Assembly: GCF_030272615.1 (NCBI RefSeq) | Contig: NC_081414.1 | Coordinates: 769,556,153-769,620,152, forward strand | Direction of reading: 5' to 3' | DNA: 64,000 nucleotides | From: Cryptomeria japonica | Taxonomy: Eukaryota > Streptophyta > Pinopsida > Cupressales > Cupressaceae | Part shown: one piece after another, positions 14,911 through 26,403 of the stretch | Numbering within the stretch: the stretch's first letter is position 1 | How the letters are laid out: each line of letters opens with the position of its first letter | Program-made: the position numbers and the translations under genes | Notes under the pieces: model-generated | What the model saw: the letters and a program-made list of their open reading frames with translations, nothing else | Told to the model about the DNA's origin: nothing | The model's database searches: none

Positions 14911-14940
14911 GACATGTCTCCACGTACGTGGAGGCATGTC
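14911..14940 (+). repeat. 30-bp palindrome with CACGTACGTG core
   Basis: Two 15-base arms around CACGTACGTG are complementary except for one pair. The same palindrome is at 21846-21875 in the 3' LTR. The core contains two overlapping ACGT boxes of the kind bound by plant bZIP factors; binding here is inference. Confidence 0.8.
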
Positions 14941-15205
14941 TATTCATCGACATGCCCAAACCATGTCATATATATCATGATTGATTTTGATTCTAAAGGC
15001 AAGTACAAAAATCGAAAGTGCAAGCCAATAAGACATCGATCTCCTTCATTTGCAGTCTAGCAAATACTTTGTGAATTAATTTGTGTTCTCCTCATATTTG
15101 CAGCAACCTGCACATAGAGTTCATAGTCATATAGCTTAGTTGTGAACTAAGTAATAGAAATAAAATTAAAACTACTCACATATCAAATCTTATCCAAATT
15201 TAACA

Positions 15206-15217
15206 TGGTATCAGAGC
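15206..15217 (+). other. Cop1 primer-binding site (initiator Met tRNA type)
   Basis: TGGTATCAGAGC immediately follows the 5' LTR. It is the usual plant copia primer site complementary to the 3' end of initiator Met tRNA. Confidence 0.93.
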
Positions 15218-15301
15218 TAGTTTGAAGAAAAGATCCGATCAGATTTATAAAAGGAAACAACTAACCTCCATTAAATTTTCTAGAATTCTATATTCAACAA
15301 A

Positions 15302-16140
15302 ATGGTGGATGGAGTTAGACCTAAGGATCGTCTTGAATGAGCTGCAAATTTTGTATCATGGAAGTTTACAATGATGCTTGCATTAAAGGAACATGAATTA
15401 AACTTTTTGTAGAAAAGGCCATACCCATGCCCAATGAAGAAGATGAGAAACTCCTATGGACAAGGAATAACAATAAAGCTAAGAACCTATTGGTGGATGG
15501 AGTAAAAGATCGTATTGTTCCTATTATCTCAAAATTAGATACTGCCTATCTAATGTTCTCAACTCAAGAGAACATGTTTGAGATAAATAACACTAGCGAG
15601 GCTCTTGCTCTGAAACAACAACTCCACCACATCAAAATGAACCAAGGTGAAACTATCACTTCATATTTCATGAGGATAACATAGCTAAGGAACCAACTAT
15701 CTACAATTGGTCACACATTCGATAGCAAGGAGTTGACCATGCTGGCACTCAACAGGCTTCCTACTTCTTGGGATTCATTTTTTCAAGGGATTAGTGCCCG
15801 ATCCAAACTTCCCAAATTTGATCGGTTGAAAACTGATTGTATATAAGAAGAATCCAGGTTGATCACTAGAGGGATTGGAATTAACTCCACAAATGAAGAT
15901 ATGCAAGCCCTAAACTCTCAATCTCATAAAAGATGAAAGAGGAATAACTCCAAGAAGAGGAAAGGCAAGGACTCAACTAGGAAGCAGTCATTCAAAAGGA
16001 AGGGGGACCTATCTAAAGTACAATGCTTTAGATGTGATAAATATGGTCATATTGTTGTAAAGTGTCCTGACAGACCTAAGCCTCAAGCCTCGATTACAGA
16101 AGTTAGTGAGGCCAACACAGATTTTGAAAGGTTTATATTC
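15302..16140 (+). pseudogene. Cop1 gag (copia capsid, zinc knuckle), broken
   Basis: The start at 15302 reads MVDGVRPKDRLE and stops after 12 codons. Capsid-like sequence follows, with VSWKF, LNRLPTSWDSF and other features of the UBN2-type copia Gag, then a basic stretch and one CCHC zinc knuckle (CFRCDKYGHIVVKC, about 16023-16064). Gag packages the element RNA. At least five in-frame stops are present. Several look like CAG to TAG, CAA to TAA or TGG to TAG changes. Non-functional. Confidence 0.88.
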
Positions 16141-19010
16141 TACTTAGCTCTATCCAGTCAAGTATCTACTAGCCTTAACACCTGGGTAATAGACAGTGGG
16201 GCATCTCGGCATATAATAGGATTCAGAGAGCACCTAGACACTATGGTAGAAAATTCTGATGAGGAAGTCACAATTGGAGATGATTCAAACTACCCAATGA
16301 AAGGGATCGAAACCTATACCATTCAACTAAAATCAGGCATCTCCCTTCAATTAACAGGTGTACTATTTGTGTCAAGCATCAAACGCAACCTAGTTTCCAT
16401 ATCAGCTCTTGAAGACAAGGGATACAGAATCACCTTCATGGATGGGAAAGTCTTAGCCTAGCCTAAGAACTCAAATATCAAGAAGGCACACACCATCGGA
16501 GTTCGGCATGGGTGTCTGTACAAACTTTGCATCTCTCCTTCACAAACACTTACTCATGAATCTTCTAACACTAGTGAATTATGGCATAGAAGATTAGGGT
16601 ATCTTCATTTTTTGTGCTTTACCCTCTCTAGAGAAAACGGTGATAGGGATACCTAAGCTGACTCAAGAACATGAAGGAATCTGCAAAGGGTGTGTCTTAG
16701 AGAAGAATACTAAGGGCACATTTCATAATAGTGAAAGTAAATCCAAAAATGTATTAGAAATTGTTCATTTTGATTTATGTGGACCTATGTTAGTATCCTC
16801 TTTAGGAGGATTTTTGTATTATGTTATTTTTGTAGATGATTATTCTTGGAAGACATGGATATATTTTCTAAAGTGTAAAGAGTCTAATGAAGTCCTTAAA
16901 AGCTTTAAGGAATTCAAGGCTCTAGTAGAAAATATATCAAGTAAAAGTATAAAGATCCTTAGATCAGATAATAGGAGGGAATACATCTCTGAAAAAATTT
17001 AAAAAAAATTGTAATAATGTTGGGATGAAGAGGGAGTTCACTGTTCCTTACAACCCTCAACAAAATGGGGTAGTAGAAAGGAAAAACAAAACTATAGTAG
17101 AAACAGCCAAAGCCATGATGCATGCCCAGAACCTTCATACCTCATTTCAGGCCGAAGCCTCTAGTGTTGTTGTGTATATCCAAAACAGATGTCCACATTC
17201 CTTTCTTGATAATAAAACTCCTAAAGAAGCATTCACGGGAATCAAACCTGACATAGGTCACTTAAGAATTTTCAGCTGTCATGTTTACATTCACGTCCTT
17301 AAGGAGAAAAGATCTAAATTAGAACCCTCTGGAAAAAAGGGAATCTTTGTTGGGTATAGTGAAAATTCTAAAGCCTATAGGGTCTATATTCCTGGTCAAA
17401 GACAAATTGAACTAAGCAAGGATGTAATATTTGAAGAGGATATTGCATTCAAAAGATCTAAGGATGTTAATGAAATAGATGATGAATCTCCTAAATACAG
17501 TGAAAAAGATCACTCCTATGAGATTCAGAGTGAGACTCACGAATCAATTCAAGGCAACAATCACATTGAACCTATGGACTATACAGATGAACCTAGAACA
17601 CTAATGTGACTAAAAAAATACCACTATGGGCTGGGAAGATGATTGAGGAGACTGAAAATTATACAACTCCAAAAGGAACTTTTAGGGAAAGTAAAAGACC
17701 TAATAGATTCTCCAGCTATGTTGCACTAATGAGTAAAATCATAAACTCAGAACCTTCTAATGTTGAGGAAGCCTTCCAACATCAAGCCTGGAAAGAAGCC
17801 ATGACAGAAGAGTATAAGTCTATTCTCAAGAATGATGTCTGGGACATTGTGCCTAGGCCTAAAGACAAATCAGTGGTGTCTTCTAAGTGGCTTTTCAAAA
17901 TCAAACATGCTGCATATGGGAGTATTGAAAAATACAATAGAGGTTTCTCTCAGAAAGAGGGAATTGATTATGAAGGGACATTTGCTCATTTTGCCCGATA
18001 CACTTCTATCAGAGTTGTGATTGCTATTGCTGCATCAAAGGGATGGAAAATCCATCAAATGGATGTAAAGACTGCATTTCTAAATGACATAATAGAGGAG
18101 GAAGTCTATTTGGAACAACCTAAAGGATTTGTAGTGAATGGACAACATTCTCATGTTTGCAAATTAAAGAAAGCCTTGTATGGGCTCAAACAAGCTCCTC
18201 AGGCTTGGTATGAAAGGATAGATCACTATGTATCAGGACTTGGCTTCTCGAAGAATGATGCAGATCCGAACCTTTACTTCAAGGTAATAAATGGAGATAT
18301 CTTAATTCTTATTCTTTATGTTGATGACATTAATCACAAGCGAAGAGCATCTCATCATCAAGTGTAAACAAGACCTTGCATCCGAATTTGACATGAAGGA
18401 CTTAGGGCTTCTACACTATTTTCTTGGTTTAAAAGTATGGCAGCAAACTGGGATTATCCTAAATCAAGGGAAATACACTATTGACATTCTGAAAAGGTTT
18501 GGAATGATGGATTGTAAGCCTATGTCCACTCCCATGGAAACAAACACAAGTTAAGAGAGGCAGCTACAAGTTTTGAATCAGCAGATTCCACCCTCTACCG
18601 GCAAATGATTGGATCATTGATGTATTTGATCAATATTAGACCAGATATTTGTTATGTTGTGAATGCACTCAGTCAGTTCATGTGTGAACCGAAGCAATTA
18701 CATATAGTTGCAACAAAACACATCTTGAGATATCTTCGTGGAACAATTGGATATGGCATAAAGTATAAAGATGTAGATTTAAGCTTATATGGATATACAG
18801 ACTCAGATTGGGTTGGAAGTGTGGTGGATCGTAAAAGCACATCAGGGTGCTCCTTCAATTTAGGATCAACTATGATATCCTAGTTTAGCAGGAAGCAATC
18901 TTCAGTTGCTCAGAGCTCCACAAAAGCAAAGTACATTGTGGCATCTATGGGAGCATGAGAAGCAGTATGGTTGAGAAAACTCTTTGTAAGATTGTTTGGA
19001 CAATCCTTAG
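16141..19010 (+). pseudogene. Cop1 pol, 5' part (protease, integrase, RT, start of RNase H), broken
   Basis: The protease active site reads WVIDSGASRH near 16183-16212. A GAG-pre-integrase segment (ELWHRRLGYLH) follows. The integrase core shows FDLCGP, then SDNRREY (normally DNGGEY, so altered) and PQQNGVVERKN with the Glu. The RT region has WKIHQMDVKTAFLND, LYGLKQAPQAWYERID and the catalytic LYVDD near 18316-18330. Thumb and RNase H follow (DICYVVNALSQF, TDSDWVGSVVDRKSTSG). The frame changes near 16600, 17005, 17605, 18340 and 18555, and there are stops at 16459, 18881 and elsewhere. The pol frame is cut at 19010 by the solo LTR. Confidence 0.92.
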
Positions 19011-19375
19011 TGTAGACGTTTAAAAATGGTCAACGCTTGTGGAGTCATACTTTAACATTTGTGCATTGCCTTATTTTAGGGTTCTTGCGTCGCATTAACA
19101 TTTCTTCTATGTTGTGCACTTGGTCTTTATCATTTGCGAGCATCAAGTCCTCCTTCTGCATTCCTCATTTTTATTGCTTTCGAATTAGGTCTTGTCGATA
19201 GCAATCTTCAGTCATGATTTTGGTCAATCTTATCTTGTTGCATCATGGTGCGTGCTCATTTATCATCATTTTGGACATCGTCAATCCTAATCAATGATAG
19301 AATTGGGGTTTTGTCCTCTTGTCAATCTTTCAATCATCTTTAGTTTGTTAGTAATCATTTGCGATTATCAACTTC

Positions 19376-19565
19376 TCAATCTCGTCATTTTGCGATTGAT
19401 TCGTCATCGATCCTTATCCTTATCAGCCTTGTCATTTTGCGATCGATTCGTCATTGATCCTTGTCCTTGTCAATCTCGTCATTTTGCGATCGATTCATCA
19501 TCGATCCTTGTCCTTTACAATCATGTCAATTTGGATCGATTAGTCATTGTTCCTCGTCAATTGGC
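19376..19565 (+). repeat. Tandem repeat inside the solo LTR, about 55-bp unit
   Basis: The phrase CGTCATTTTGCGATCGATTC followed by GTCATCGATCCTTGTCC recurs three times, with a fourth degenerate copy. The units are rich in TCAATC and CGAT. Confidence 0.85.
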
Positions 19566-20093
19566 GCCTATCAATTTGATCTCCTTGTCAATCTTGGTCA
19601 ATTTGTCATTGATTTTTGTCAACCAATCTCAATCATTTATCAACATTGGTCCTTTGTCAATTAGAATCATGATCGAACCTACATTAATTTCTTATTGTCT
19701 TGACCTAATTCTTTGTCCTCTTATTTCTAGGGTTTTATGATTTGTTCATTTAATCCTTTTCTTCTTCTTCTTTATGGGTTAAATAAATCTATTTATTTAG
19801 TCCTAGGTCTCTTTCATGAATTAATTAATGGATGAAAACCTATTAATTAATTCACCTAATTTATATTTCTCCTATTTTCTTTAATTTTTCTAATATTTCC
19901 CCTAATTTCATTCCCTCATTTTCTCCTATGTTTATGCTTCCATTTGTTGCAATCATGGAGGCTATTTTCTCTCTTCCCTTTTGTCATGGGAATGGCATTT
20001 CAATCTTGTCATAATTTGTCATAATTTGTCATTCTTGATTTGAATTTCCTTTCAAATCTCTTCATGCTAATCTTGTCTTCTCTCCAATTTGTC

Positions 20094-20100
20094 TATAAAT
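20094..20100 (+). promoter_or_regulatory. Candidate TATA box in the solo LTR
   Basis: TATAAAT lies about 310 bases before the LTR end and is followed by a run of ATCA repeats. Assigned by motif and position only. Confidence 0.35.
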
Positions 20101-20409
20101 TGGATTATTTTCTTCAATCAATCAATCAATCACATTTTCGAGTAACCTTATATTGCAAATTTCATCAACAACTTGTTTTCCACTTGCATTTTGCACTTGT
20201 AGGTGAGATCCACATCAAATTTGAAGGTGAAAGAAGAACAATGGAGGAACAATGAAGGAGATGCATGCTTTGGTTTGCATTTTATTTTAGTATTTCATCT
20301 TCATGCCTTTATTGAATGTTTTGGGATTTCTTATCATTGCAATCTAGTTTTTGTGGTTGAGCTAGTTTAATATTGCTTTGATGCATTCCATTTTCCTAGT
20401 TACACTTAG

Positions 20410-20651
20410 ATCCTACCATCATCCACTGTGACAACCAGGGTTGTATAAATCTTTCAGTAAATCCAATATTTCATGACAGATCCAAACATATTGAAATACC
20501 TTATCACTATGTTAGAGACATGGTGGAGAGAAAGGTAATCCAATTGAGGTATATTAGTACTGAAGATCAAACAACAGACATTCTCACCAAGCCTCTTGCC
20601 AAAACAAAGGTAGAACACTTCAGAGGTAAGCTTGGTATGATTGAAATGTAA
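20410..20651 (+). pseudogene. Cop1 pol, 3' part (end of RNase H)
   Basis: Continues the frame cut at 19010: HCDNQGC, then HDRSKHIEIPYHYVRD, then TEDQTTDILTKPL, ending at TAA 20649-20651. These are the standard last motifs of the copia polyprotein. This part alone has no stop before its end. Confidence 0.92.
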
Positions 20652-21206
20652 ATTCTGAGATTGAGTCTCAGCATTATTATTGTACTAATATATTCTAAAG
20701 ATGTTTAATATAAACTCTGTTTGTCATTTCATGACTTTATGAGCCCTTGTGTGCATCATTGAGAAGTGACGACTTCTAAATGATAATCACTTGTACTTCT
20801 AGTAGTTATTGAAAGGTGACGACTTTACAATAACTCTACAGTCTATCATGATAGATAACATATGGTCGATATCTGTGAACATGTCAAGATAGTCCATATC
20901 TCTTAAAACAATATCGATTGTATATCATAAGGTTGATATCTATAGGCTGGATTGTTGAGATATGTCATGGTGGATATTAAGTGCTTGATATCTGTGGATA
21001 TGCCATGAACTTTTGTATCCCCACGGTAAGCATCATATGGTTGATGCTAATGCACATACCATAATGGATATTGTGAACCTTTGGTAAATATCATAAGTGT
21101 TGATATTTGTAGACCATTGCTCCTAATATCATGTGATGATATCTACTACACTATGTGTAGTTCTACTATAAGTACCTTATGATCCTCCTCCCTAGCTAAG
21201 AGGGAG
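20652..21206 (+). other. Cop1 3' untranslated region with GATATC-type repeats and polypurine tract
   Basis: About 555 non-coding bases lie between RNase H and the 3' LTR. Between 20860 and 21150 a degenerate word of the form ATATCATA-GGTTGATATCTGTG recurs five or more times, roughly every 50-70 bases. A direct pair GAGAAGTGACGACTT / GAAAGGTGACGACTT lies at 20760-20830. The purine tract GCTAAGAGGGAG at 21195-21206 is the polypurine tract. Confidence 0.7.
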
Positions 21207-22164
21207 TGTTGATGATTTATAGCTTCAGTCGAAGTAATCCCATCAAATCATATGTATAAGTAATGTTGATTATACCATCAGCATGATTAATGATTTGTTA
21301 ATATGTATATATACATATTAATTGTAATAATAATGTGTTATTATTATTATATATATGAATATTTATACATACGTAATTTATGATTGGAATATTAAATCAT
21401 TAATCATGTTGTTGATAAATCAATGAGATTAAATTCATGTTGAATCGATAAGCAATATCAATTATATTAATCTAGTGATTAAATTGAATTTATAATCATG
21501 TTGTTTATACCAAATTGAATATGAGCACCGAATTATTTATCATTTGCTAAATGATCATAAGTATCGATTATATTGATCAAATGGAATGATCAATATAATA
21601 ATCAATCATCCACATTAAACAATTTGATATTATTAATTGTTATTTGAATCGACTATGGTCGATAATCAATATCAAACAATTATGTGAATCATTACCTTGC
21701 TGTTAATAATAACAAACAATTATGTGAATCGTTATCTTACTGTTAATAATAATAAACGATTATGTGAATTGCTGTTTAGAGAGGCATCTCGATGAAGAGA
21801 CATGCCTCCACGTAATTGCTGTTTAGAGAGGCATCTCGATGAAGAGACATGTCTCCACGTACGTGGAGGCATGTCTATTCATCGACATGCCGGAGACATG
21901 TCTATTCATCGACATGCCCAAACAATGTCATATATATCATGATCGATTTCGATTCTAAAGGCAAGTACAGAAATCGAAAGTGCAAGCCAATAAGACATCG
22001 ATCTCCTTCATTTGCAGTCCAGCAAATACTTTGTGAATAAATTTGTGTTCTCATATTTGCAGCAACCTGCACATAGAGTTCATAGTCATATAGCTTAGTT
22101 GTGAACTAAGTAATAGAAATAAAATTAAAACTACTCACATATCAAATCTGATCCAAATTTAGCA
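21207..22164 (+). repeat. Cop1 3' LTR, 958 bp, with internal tandem duplications
   Basis: Matches 14299-15205 but is 51 bases longer overall. It has a 47-bp direct duplication (21768-21814 and 21815-21861, one difference) and a 27-bp duplication starting at 21870 and 21897, both absent from the 5' LTR. It has one fewer unit of the ATTATGTGAATCATT repeat. Ends TTTAGCA at the target duplication. Confidence 0.93.
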
Positions 22165-22169
22165 CATCT

Positions 22170-22803
22170 CTTTAGTCAATTCATTCTTCTCTAATTAGTT
22201 AACTCCTTGTTTTAGCATCTCTATCTTCATTCCTCAATTAACTTGGTCTTCTTTTAAAAAATTCTTCTTCATCCATTAATTAACCTTGAAATAGAAACTT
22301 GCTCATCACTTTTATCCATTAATTAATTTTTAATAATTCATTATTATCTCCTCATCACTTCGAAATGGCAAATTTCCATATATTTAGTTGACTCCGCAAC
22401 CTATTCAGTCAACTCAGGTGTTTGATCTCATTCTCATCTTTCAGCTGATTTTTCCATTGAAGCAATGTCTATAATCATGCTTTGAATAATAAAAAATGTT
22501 CCAGACAATACAATCCATTAGTTTCTGTGGCATTCATCCTGACCTGACCCAGGTTTCCAATTTTATTGGCTTCCCTATGTAATCAGAGAATGGGATTGAA
22601 GTCTTGTGTATTGCAGACTTGACTAAATGAAAGCTTTTCCTACCAATCCATCGGAGAATCAGAGGTATTGGCCACTACAAAACAGTTTGCATCATTTAGA
22701 TAATAAAAAGATAGGGAGGAGAAGAAGTTGGTGCTCTTCGCTTATAGAGGGCATTTATTGCAAAAAGTTTAGTATTTTGATTACATATGTAAATCTATGT
22801 TTA
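22170..22803. other. Intergenic sequence between Cop1 and Cop2
   Basis: AT-rich host or old repeat sequence with no recognised coding region. A short ORF at 22627-22863 runs into the Cop2 LTR and has no recognisable motif. Confidence 0.5.
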
Positions 22804-23071
22804 TGTCGGAACGCTATGCTGCCATCAGTGGTAGTCTACATCGGGTATACAGTCAATCAATAGATGCTAAAATTATTGGTACTTTGTTCAGTTCTATTTC
22901 AGTCAATAAATACCTAATCCGTGACATGATTGGATGAGTCTATTTTGGTCTACCCCTACTTATAAATGACAGATCATTTGAATAAAATTAGAGTTTTTCA
23001 TCTATTTATTTTTCAATTTCCTTCTCTATCAGCGTTCCTTGTCACTATTATGCAGGGTCATATTTTGAATA
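22804..23071 (+). repeat. Cop2 5' LTR, 268 bp
   Basis: Starts TGTCGGAACGC and ends TATTTTGAATA before the primer site. It aligns with 26121-26398 with numerous substitutions. Confidence 0.88.
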
Positions 23072-23498
23072 TGATATCAGAGCCAAATTCACACTAAAGG
23101 TAGTGTAAGGACCAAGCCATGGATTACAAAAATCTGAAACTATAAAATAGAGGTTTACTCAAGTGGGCAGATTTAGATTTTTTCAGAAACGGTTGGCCAA
23201 ATAGGTGAGCAAATCAAGATGGAGTGATTTCAAGAACTCTACCGAATTACTCCATCATCTTGATTTGCTCACCTATTTGGCCAACCGTTTCTGAAAAAAT
23301 CTAAATCTGCCCACTTGAGTAAACCTCTATTTTATAGTTGCAGATTTTTGTAATCCATAGCTTGGTCCTTACACTACCTTTAGTGTGAATTTGGTTCTGA
23401 TATCATATTCAAAATATGACCCTGCATAATAGTGACAAGGAACGCTGATAGAGAAGGAAATTGAAAAATAAATAGATGAAAAACTCTAATTTTATTCA
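22978..23498. repeat. Inverted repeat with about 250-bp arms
   Basis: The left arm (about 22978-23228) holds the last ~95 bases of the 5' LTR, the primer site and the leader. The right arm (about 23249-23498) is its reverse complement with only a few mismatches. The spacer is about 20 bases. A transcript would fold into one long hairpin. Confidence 0.95.
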
Positions 23499-23559
23499 AC
23501 CTATACAAATCTGCTTCTTAATTGTATAAGAGCATAATGTTGTAGGCAGATCCAAGAAA

Positions 23560-24310
23560 ACCTACAAGGTAGATTTATGGCATCAAAAATTCAGGCACAT
23601 CAACATACATAATTTTACACTCGTAGATAACCAGAAACTCATATTGCGTTTGGATTTGAACAAAGGATCAAATTTGAAGCCATATCATGCATTTTAGGCA
23701 AGCATCAGACAAAGCCTCCAAAGGAAGGAGGTACTTGGGCAAAGCAGCTAACATATACTGGTTGAAGCAAACCATGTTAATAGGAGGAGCGAAGTATTTT
23801 GCAACCTTCATCAATGATTACTCGAGGTATACTTATGTATTCTTTCACTAAACAAAAGTCCTAAGTTTTTTATAAGTTTAAATGCTTCAAGAGTTTTATG
23901 GAGAAACAAGTAGGAAAATGTATAAAGATCAGGAGTGAGAATGGTAAGTAATATAGCTCAAAATAATCTTCAAGTTTTTTATATGGATGCAGGAATGCAG
24001 AGATATCGGACATCCCCACCCGACCTAAACAAAATGGAGTTTGTTTAAGGCAAAAATATAATGCTAATTGAACAAGCAAGGAGTATGTTGAAACATGCCA
24101 GACTGTCGAAGAGTGTTTGGGTTGATGCAGCTGCTGCTACATCATAACGTGGAAATAGAGTTCCAACTAAGCTAGTGATTGGAATAACTCTAAAAGAAGT
24201 TTGGTCAGGGATCAAACCAATTGCAACCCACCTTTCGGTATTTGGGTGCACAGCATGTGTACACTCACTTGATAAGAAAAGGAAGAAGTTGGACATGAAA
24301 AATCAAGTCT
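23560..24310 (+). pseudogene. Cop2 integrase fragment, broken
   Basis: Shows a pre-integrase-like DLWHQKFRHINIHNF near 23573-23620 and the C-terminal core with LIEQARSMLKHARLSKSVWVDAA near 24060-24130, VPTKLV and VFGCTACVHS. Many stops are present and the catalytic residues are not all visible. The arrangement is that of a decayed copia integrase. Confidence 0.75.
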
Positions 24311-24879
24311 TTTATTTGATATGCGTCAGGACTTAAAAGTCTACAAGGTGAGGAATCCTGATAAATGCTCCGTGACAAATAGTAGAGATGCAACACTTCA
24401 TGAAAGCATAGGCATACAAGACAAAGTGGTAAATAATGAGCTTCCTGAAACTGCTCTGGATTGCAACTTAATGTATACACTTAAACGAGAAATTGATCGA
24501 GGTAGTGATGAAGAATAAGGCATACAACCTAGTGAAGAAGAACAAGGTGCTGATGGGGCATGCAAAGAAGAAATTGCAAAATCTTCGTTGCAACTTCTAA
24601 GGTTGGTAAGGATTTCAAAGCCTTCTCTTAGAAGTAAGAAAATATATTTAGTTATCTTTGGTTTAGCATCCTTTACCATTAAACCTAATAACTTATCTAA
24701 ACCACTAATGAGTCCCGAGGTAACTAAGTGGAAAATAGCAATGAATTCTGAATACAAGTCATTGCTCCAAAACCTCAAAGTACGTGGAGCTCTTGATTGG
24801 TAGCTGGACTATTCAAAAGTAGTAGGTTTTTATGATCATTAAACATTTTCACGTGGTTAAATAATTTCAATTTTTCTTG

Positions 24880-26041
24880 TTAGTACAATTAAAGACTCAG
24901 AGATCCATCAAATGGATGTCAAAACGAGATTCATCAATGGAGAACTCTAAGAAGATATCTACTATATAGACCATCCAAAAGGTTCTGGTTCTGCAAGCTA
25001 CAAAAGACCCTATACAGACTAAAGAAATCACCAAGAGCTTCGCAATTGATTTATAGAAATTAATGTTGATTTGAATATTTATGTGTTGAAAACAAATTAC
25101 TCAAAGATTATAAATGCATTATATGCAGATGACACAATAATTCAAGCAATTATTTTACATTTTCAAATGATACAAAGGCAGTGTTAGCTTTTTGAGTTTA
25201 ATATGACAAATCATGGAGAGATACACTATTGCTTACATATTCAAGTGCAGTGAAACGAAAGTGCTTGTTTGACTCATTTCAATTAGCATAAGATTTATTG
25301 AGAACATTCTAAAAAAGTTTGCTTTGGATATGAGCAAACCAATAAGCATAGCTACAGCAATTAAAGTCAAACTAACTGCAAATGTCTCTAAAAACTACAA
25401 AAGAAGAAAGTAGGATGATATGGATCCTATATCAAAGTGTACTGAGCAGCCTTATGTATGCAATTGTTTCCACAAGACTTGACATTACATATGCGATAGG
25501 ATTTGTGACCAAGTACTCTTTGAATAGAGAAGAACGGCACTGGATTTCTGTCAAGAGAATCTTCAATTATTTGAAAGGAGCAACCTTTCATGGAATTCAT
25601 TTTCAAAGAAACAAAGTTGCTACAAAGCTTGCACAAGCAACAAGGTATTGTGACACGGATTGGGCAGTTAATATTAATAGAAGAAGATCAACAATCAATT
25701 ACTGTTTTCAAATTGGAAATGGCTCAGTCAATTGAGAAAGTAAAGGCACCAACTTTTGCTTTGTCCAGCAAATAAGTTGAATATATGGCAGTAACACGGG
25801 TAATGAAGGAAGCGGTTTGGTTAAGGACAGTGCTCAAAGATTTGGGATACGAGCAGCAACAACTCACTATCATATACTGTGATAATCAGAGTTGCATAAT
25901 TCCAACAGGAGATCCCAAGTTACGTGCAAGAACAAATCATATAGAAATTCAGATCCACATTGTTTGTGAGAAAACTGATGATGGAGATGTGGAGCTGAAG
26001 TCTTGTAGCACCAAAAATATGTATGCTGAAAAGTCTCCCTA
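24880..26041 (+). pseudogene. Cop2 reverse transcriptase and RNase H fragments, broken
   Basis: EIHQMDVKTRFINGEL near 24900-24950 is the RT palm, followed by DHPKG. LYADDTII near 25119-25142 is the catalytic YxDD box, with Ala where YVDD is usual. From 25382, SSLMYAIVSTRLDITYAIG is the thumb and connection, and YCDTDWAVNINRRRST the RNase H start. Positions 25785-26041 encode MAVTRVMKEAVWLRTVL and YCDNQSC, the last RNase H motifs. Frames change and stops interrupt throughout. Confidence 0.85.
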
Positions 26042-26120
26042 AGCTCAAATATGAATCATGCTTTGAGAAGACTGGAATTTTGACAAATCAGCAAACAGTA
26101 GATCTTGACTAAAGTAGGAG

Positions 26121-26398
26121 TATCGGAATAATTAGCCACCATCGCTGGTAGTCTAGAGTAGAGAGAGAGAGAGAGAGAAAGGGTCAATAGAAGCTCAATA
26201 ATTGGTGACTTGTTCAGTTCTGTTTCAGTCAGTAAATCCCGAATCTGTGGTATGATTCAAAGAGTCTACTTCTGTATACCTCTGCTTTATAAACAGCAAA
26301 TCATTTGAATATAATTAGAGTTTTTCATCTATTTATTCATTCTTTCTCTTCCCTGTCTGCATGCCCTGCCACTGGTATGTAGGTTCATATTTTGAATA
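26121..26398 (+). repeat. Cop2 3' LTR, 278 bp
   Basis: Starts TATCGGAATAATT after the purine-rich AAAGTAGGAG and ends TTTTGAATA. It carries a short (GA)n run (26158-26177) absent from the 5' LTR. Confidence 0.87.
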
Positions 26399-26403
26399 GT
26401 TTA

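Larger units (their letters stand above)
14299..15205 (+). repeat. Cop1 5' LTR, 907 bp
   Basis: Begins TGTTGATGATTTATAGC and ends TTTAACA directly before the primer-binding site. It matches 21207-22164. It holds a tandem repeat (14750-14889) and a 30-bp palindrome (14911-14940). Confidence 0.94.
19006..20409 (+). mobile_element. Solo LTR inserted in Cop1 RNase H, target duplication cttag
   Basis: The 1,394-bp sequence 19011-20404 begins TGTAGACGTT and ends TAGTTACA. It is flanked by CTTAG at 19006-19010 and 20405-20409. Removing it with one duplication copy rejoins the Cop1 RNase H reading frame (GQSL before, DPTIIHCDNQGC after). No internal domain is present, so it is a solo LTR left by recombination. 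Its TGTAG start resembles the GypA LTR start, but the bodies differ. Confidence 0.92.
14294..22169 (+). mobile_element. Cop1: Ty1/copia LTR retrotransposon with target duplication catct
   Basis: A complete element of 7,866 bp (14299-22164) is flanked by the 5-bp duplication CATCT at 14294-14298 and 22165-22169. Order: 5' LTR, tRNA-Met-type primer site, gag, protease, integrase, reverse transcriptase, RNase H, polypurine tract, 3' LTR. The integrase-before-RT order places it in Ty1/copia. The coding region carries many stops and frame changes, and the RNase H part is interrupted by a solo LTR at 19011-20404. The LTRs differ by substitutions and by unequal tandem repeats, so the insertion is not recent. 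Confidence 0.95.
22804..26398 (+). mobile_element. Cop2: deleted Ty1/copia element, target duplication gttta
   Basis: The 3,595-bp element is flanked by GTTTA at 22799-22803 and 26399-26403. LTRs are about 270 bases. The 5' LTR is followed by a primer site (TGATATCAGAGCC, one mismatch to the usual type). Internal sequence holds only fragments of integrase, RT and RNase H with many stops; no gag is seen. A large inverted duplication occupies 22978-23498. Dead element. Confidence 0.92.
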
